Source: JAFDXJ01 sp039811225 (lineage in GTDB: Bacteria > Bacteroidota > Bacteroidia > Chitinophagales > Chitinophagaceae). Taken from it: a stretch of DNA of 64,000 bases. Numbering within the stretch: position 1 is the first letter of the stretch; every line of letters begins with the position of its first letter. The notes beneath the pieces were generated by a model that saw only the letters and a list, made by a program, of their open reading frames with translations, was not told the origin of the DNA and ran no database searches. A program made the position numbers and the translations under genes. The stretch covers positions 383,047 through 447,046 of the forward strand of contig JBDHYG010000001.1 in the NCBI GenBank assembly GCA_039811225.1, in the 5' to 3' direction. Below, piece by piece: positions 61,370-64,000 of this stretch.

Positions 61370-62347
61370 ATGAAAAAAGCTTTAGTATGTGGCGCCGGTG
61401 GTTTTATTGGCGGACATTTGGTTAACAGGTTAAAAAAAGAAGGATACTGGGTACGTGGTATCGATTTGAAAGAAAATGAATATGGCAATATGCAGGCAGA
61501 TGATTTTATTTTAGGCGACTTACGTGATCCGCAAGTAGTGCAAAAAGCTGTAACGAAAGACCTGAATGAAATCTATCAACTTGCCGCAGATATGGGCGGT
61601 GCCGGATTTGTGTTTACCGGTGAAAATGATGCAGCTATTATGCATAACAGCGCATTGATCAATTTAAATGTATTGGAAGAAGCCCGGCTCAAAGGTGTTC
61701 CCAAAATATTTTATTCTTCATCGGCCTGTATGTACCCGGAATATAATCAGCTCGATCCGGATAATCCCAAATGCAGCGAAGATTCTGCTTATCCTGCTGC
61801 ACCGGATAGTGAATATGGCTGGGAAAAACTTTTCAGCGAGCGTTTATATTTTGCCTATAACCGGAATCATGGCATAAATGTGCGGGTAGCACGTTTTCAT
61901 AACATCTTCGGAATCCAGGGTACCTGGGAAGGGGGCAAAGAAAAAGCGCCTGCAGCTATGTGCCGTAAGGTTTGTGAAGCAAAAGACGGCGGGGAAATTG
62001 AAGTGTGGGGTGATGGCAAACAAACCCGCTCCTTCCTGTATGTGGATGAATGCGTAGAAGGTATTCGCCGACTAATGGAATCTGATTTTATGGGCCCGGT
62101 AAATATTGGTTCCGAAGAGATGATCTCCATTAATGATTTTGCCAAAATGGTTATCGATATTTCAGGAAAAAATATTTCCATTAAAAATATCAAAGGCCCT
62201 ACCGGTGTTCGTGGTAGAAACTCAGACAACCACCTCATCAAACAAAAACTGGGATGGGAACCTTCTCTATCCTTACGCAAGGGTATGGAAAAAACCTATG
62301 CCTGGATATCCAAACAGGTAGAACAAAAAAAAGCGGTAATTGCCTGA
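61370..62347 (+). CDS. GDP-mannose 3,5-epimerase-like NAD-dependent epimerase
   Basis: A 325-residue short-chain dehydrogenase/epimerase closely resembling plant GDP-mannose 3,5-epimerase (GME), which converts GDP-D-mannose into GDP-L-galactose and GDP-L-gulose. The NAD loop is GAGGFIGG (8-15). The plant catalytic residues Cys145, Tyr174, Lys178 and Lys217 correspond by a constant offset of 25 to Cys120 (SSSACMYPE), Tyr149 and Lys153 (EYGWEKL) and Lys192 (GKEKAPAAM). ADMGGAGF, RFHNIFGIQGTWEGG, WGDGKQTRSFLYVDECVEG and GVRGRNSDNHLIKQKLGW also match. It would supply a rare L-sugar nucleotide to the EPS cluster. Other GDP-sugar epimerases are less likely given these four residues. Confidence 0.88.
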   Translation: MKKALVCGAGGFIGGHLVNRLKKEGYWVRGIDLKENEYGNMQADDFILGDLRDPQVVQKAVTKDLNEIYQLAADMGGAGFVFTGENDAAIMHNSALINLNVLEEARLKGVPKIFYSSSACMYPEYNQLDPDNPKCSEDSAYPAAPDSEYGWEKLFSERLYFAYNRNHGINVRVARFHNIFGIQGTWEGGKEKAPAAMCRKVCEAKDGGEIEVWGDGKQTRSFLYVDECVEGIRRLMESDFMGPVNIGSEEMISINDFAKMVIDISGKNISIKNIKGPTGVRGRNSDNHLIKQKLGWEPSLSLRKGMEKTYAWISKQVEQKKAVIA

Positions 62348-62384
62348 TTTTTTTGTATCAATCTTTGATTAAGTATATTACCGG

Positions 62385-63722
62385 ATGCCTGCAATTATTT
62401 CTAAACTCAGGAAACTCGGGAAAAAAGAAGAAAACCGGGAACTGGTCCGACATTCCTTTATAGCCCTCTTTCTGCGAGTGGGTGGTGCGGGTATATCATT
62501 CCTTATGAATGTGGTTGTTGCCCGGTACCTGGGTGCCAGTGAATCAGGCTATTTTTTCCTGGCCGTTTCCATTACCACATTAGTTGCTTCCATAGGCCGG
62601 GTAGGTGCAGATCAAACCGTCCTGCGTTTTGTGAGTGTCCACGCAGCAAAAGAAGAATGGCCGGAAGTAAATGCTGTAATGCGTAAAATGCTTTCCTGGT
62701 CCTATCTCCCCCTGATCATTTTATCTACAATTTTTTGTGTATTTGCAAAGCCTATTTCCATTTATATTTTTGATAAACCTGCCCTGGAATGGCCACTTTT
62801 CTGGACTTCCTTAGCCATGCCTTTCTTTGCGGGCTTCAATGTATTGGGGATGGCTCTCCAGGCCTTGCGCCGGGTAGGCCCGTCTGTAACGGTCTTAAAA
62901 ATAATAGCACCCTTATGTTTAATTCTTTTCATTTTTATTTTACATACTGATAATGCAGCTAAAACCTCTATTTATTATGGCATCGCATGTTTGATAAACC
63001 TGCTTTTCGGCTATATGTGGTGGCGAAAATATACGCCCCGGCATGTCAAAAAGATAACCTATGATACACAAACCTTATGGAAAAGCAGTGGCCCCATTTG
63101 GGTAAGTTCAATCATGAACCAGGTGGCTTTATGGAGTGGCCAGTTGGTGGCCGGTATATATGTAAGTTCCCAGGATGTTGCTCAACTGGCAGTATCTCGT
63201 AATATTACCATTCTCATTACTTTTATTCTGGTGGCAGTAAATAATGTAAGCTCACCCAGAATTGCGACCATGTGGCATAATAATCAAATTGGCAAACTGA
63301 AGAATTATGTTCGTAATACTACCTGGCTGATGACCCTGATCGCTATACCAGTAACAGTTATAGTGTGGTTTTTTCCGGGATTCATCATGTCATTTTTTGG
63401 TAAAGGTTTTATGGGGGGTATTTGGCTTTTACGCATATTAGCTTTAGGCCAGTTAGTATCTGTAATCACAGGTACAGTTGCCAATATGCTTGTCATGTGT
63501 GGATTTGAAAAGGACCTGCGAAATATTAGGATCTTTAATGGAGTTTTGTCTGTTGCCCTGGTATTTATCCTTACACCAGTGTGGGGTGCTATTGGTTCTG
63601 CTTTGGCAACAGCTATTTCCATGGCTTTATTTAATTTAACTTGTGTCTTTTATGTAAAAAAGAGACTTGGTTTTAGTACTCTTGCTTTAGTTTGGAATTT
63701 TAAGAAAAAAGAAAAAGAATAA
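62385..63722 (+). CDS. Wzx-type oligosaccharide flippase
   Basis: A 445-residue membrane protein with about 12-14 hydrophobic segments, of the polysaccharide transporter (PST/MOP) family. It flips the lipid-linked repeat unit from the cytosolic to the periplasmic face. Characteristic are the N-terminal ALFLRVGGAGISFLMNVVVARYLG and SESGYFFLAVSITTL, plus WVSSIMNQVALWSGQLVAGIY in the middle. It is paired functionally with the Wzy-like polymerase at 50636. The first about 25 residues are charged and cytosolic. It lies 37 bases after the GME gene. Confidence 0.9.
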   Translation: MPAIISKLRKLGKKEENRELVRHSFIALFLRVGGAGISFLMNVVVARYLGASESGYFFLAVSITTLVASIGRVGADQTVLRFVSVHAAKEEWPEVNAVMRKMLSWSYLPLIILSTIFCVFAKPISIYIFDKPALEWPLFWTSLAMPFFAGFNVLGMALQALRRVGPSVTVLKIIAPLCLILFIFILHTDNAAKTSIYYGIACLINLLFGYMWWRKYTPRHVKKITYDTQTLWKSSGPIWVSSIMNQVALWSGQLVAGIYVSSQDVAQLAVSRNITILITFILVAVNNVSSPRIATMWHNNQIGKLKNYVRNTTWLMTLIAIPVTVIVWFFPGFIMSFFGKGFMGGIWLLRILALGQLVSVITGTVANMLVMCGFEKDLRNIRIFNGVLSVALVFILTPVWGAIGSALATAISMALFNLTCVFYVKKRLGFSTLALVWNFKKKEKE

Positions 63723-63729
63723 AATAGTA

Positions 63730-63750
63730 TTCCAGGCGAAATACCTGGAA
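63730..63750. other. Short hairpin between the flippase and cupin genes
   Basis: TTCCAGG (63730-63736) pairs with CCTGGAA (63744-63750), leaving a seven-base loop, eight bases after the flippase stop codon. There is no T tract, so it is not a convincing terminator; it could attenuate or stabilise the transcript. Confidence 0.4.
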
Positions 63751-63776
63751 AATGTGAATGCAGATAAAGATAAATA

Positions 63777-64000
63777 ATGGCAAAGATCACAATGAATAAG
63801 GATGAGCTTTTAGCTATCACCACGGCTCATGGCCAGGGGGAAAAATTCGTTTTCCTGAAAAACGGTGAAACGGCAACCACGCTGACTCAATTTGCGTATG
63901 GTATATTCCAGCCAGGTGAAGTGTGTTCCCGGCATGCCCATGAAACCATGGAAGAATATTTTTACTTCCTGAAAGGATCAGGTGAGTATATCGTAGGAGA
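63777..64000 (+). CDS. Cupin-domain protein (partial, runs off the right edge)
   Basis: The frame opens at ATG 63777 (MAKITMNKDELLAITTAHGQ) and stays open to the window edge, giving 74 codons. The first cupin motif is visible as FQPGEVCSRHAHETMEEYFYFLKGSG, shown here in part by the PG-x5-HxH spacing, then Glu and the final Gly. The two His and the Glu would bind a metal. Small cupins in EPS clusters are often sugar isomerases or epimerases, but nothing here decides the role. It lies 54 bases after the flippase gene on the same strand. Confidence 0.75.
   Translation, partial: MAKITMNKDELLAITTAHGQGEKFVFLKNGETATTLTQFAYGIFQPGEVCSRHAHETMEEYFYFLKGSGEYIVG

Noticed and set aside
1..64000. CRISPR arrays, tRNA or rRNA genes, prophage or insertion sequences
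   Set aside because: No regularly spaced repeats, cloverleaf-like gaps, transposases or integrases were seen; the tail-tube gene stands alone.

Overview
The window looks like chromosome of a Bacteroidota bacterium, most likely a Chitinophagaceae-type member. The reasons are type IX secretion C-terminal sorting domains (types A and B), Bat-type von Willebrand/TPR genes, a long IspG, a Rho with a large charged insertion, a bacterial GGGP-synthase homologue, LytS/LytTR signalling, and start-proximal TAnnTTTG promoter elements with A-rich leaders. No tRNA, rRNA, transposase, integrase or CRISPR array was seen. Genes are dense and almost all of them look intact. The two ends of the window cut through ispG and a cupin gene.

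Positions 1-13000 are almost entirely minus strand: ispG (partial), two Bat-type genes, a class D beta-lactamase-like lipoprotein, a succinate-semialdehyde-type dehydrogenase, two large secreted T9SS substrates (an adhesin-like type B protein and an M36 metalloprotease), a secreted beta-propeller lactonase and a small PD-(D/E)xK protein. Positions 13000-35800 hold mixed housekeeping and accessory genes: a peptide ABC ATPase, queA, mscS, rho followed by an orphan contractile-tail tube gene, a retropepsin/PDZ protein, mqnC (futalosine route to menaquinone), two polysaccharide deacetylases, a GH35 beta-galactosidase, fumC, icd, a DUF2061 protein, a FucP-type sugar transporter, ppk2, mscL and scpA.

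Positions 35800-48100 contain a small gene whose two halves are separated by a run of ten G, a delta-60-repeat T9SS protein, dxs, a LytS/LytR pair, an M28 peptidase, a GGGP-synthase homologue and a class II (B12) ribonucleotide reductase. From 48270 to the right edge every gene is on the plus strand and closely spaced, forming an exopolysaccharide (EPS) cluster. It contains a Wzc-type tyrosine autokinase, a Wzy-like polymerase, a beta-helix lipoprotein, six different sulfotransferase-like genes, a GT4 and a WecG/TagA/CpsF glycosyltransferase, a protein closely resembling plant GDP-mannose 3,5-epimerase, a Wzx flippase and a cupin.

The most interesting reading is that the right-hand 16 kb encodes a Wzx/Wzy-dependent, heavily sulfated EPS that may contain L-galactose or L-gulose. 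That would be a bacterial polymer chemically reminiscent of algal sulfated galactans. The G10 tract at 35998, the tail-tube gene next to rho, and the Gly-Tyr tail of the tyrosine kinase are secondary points of interest. All functional calls rest on motif and family recognition by eye; no database search was run.
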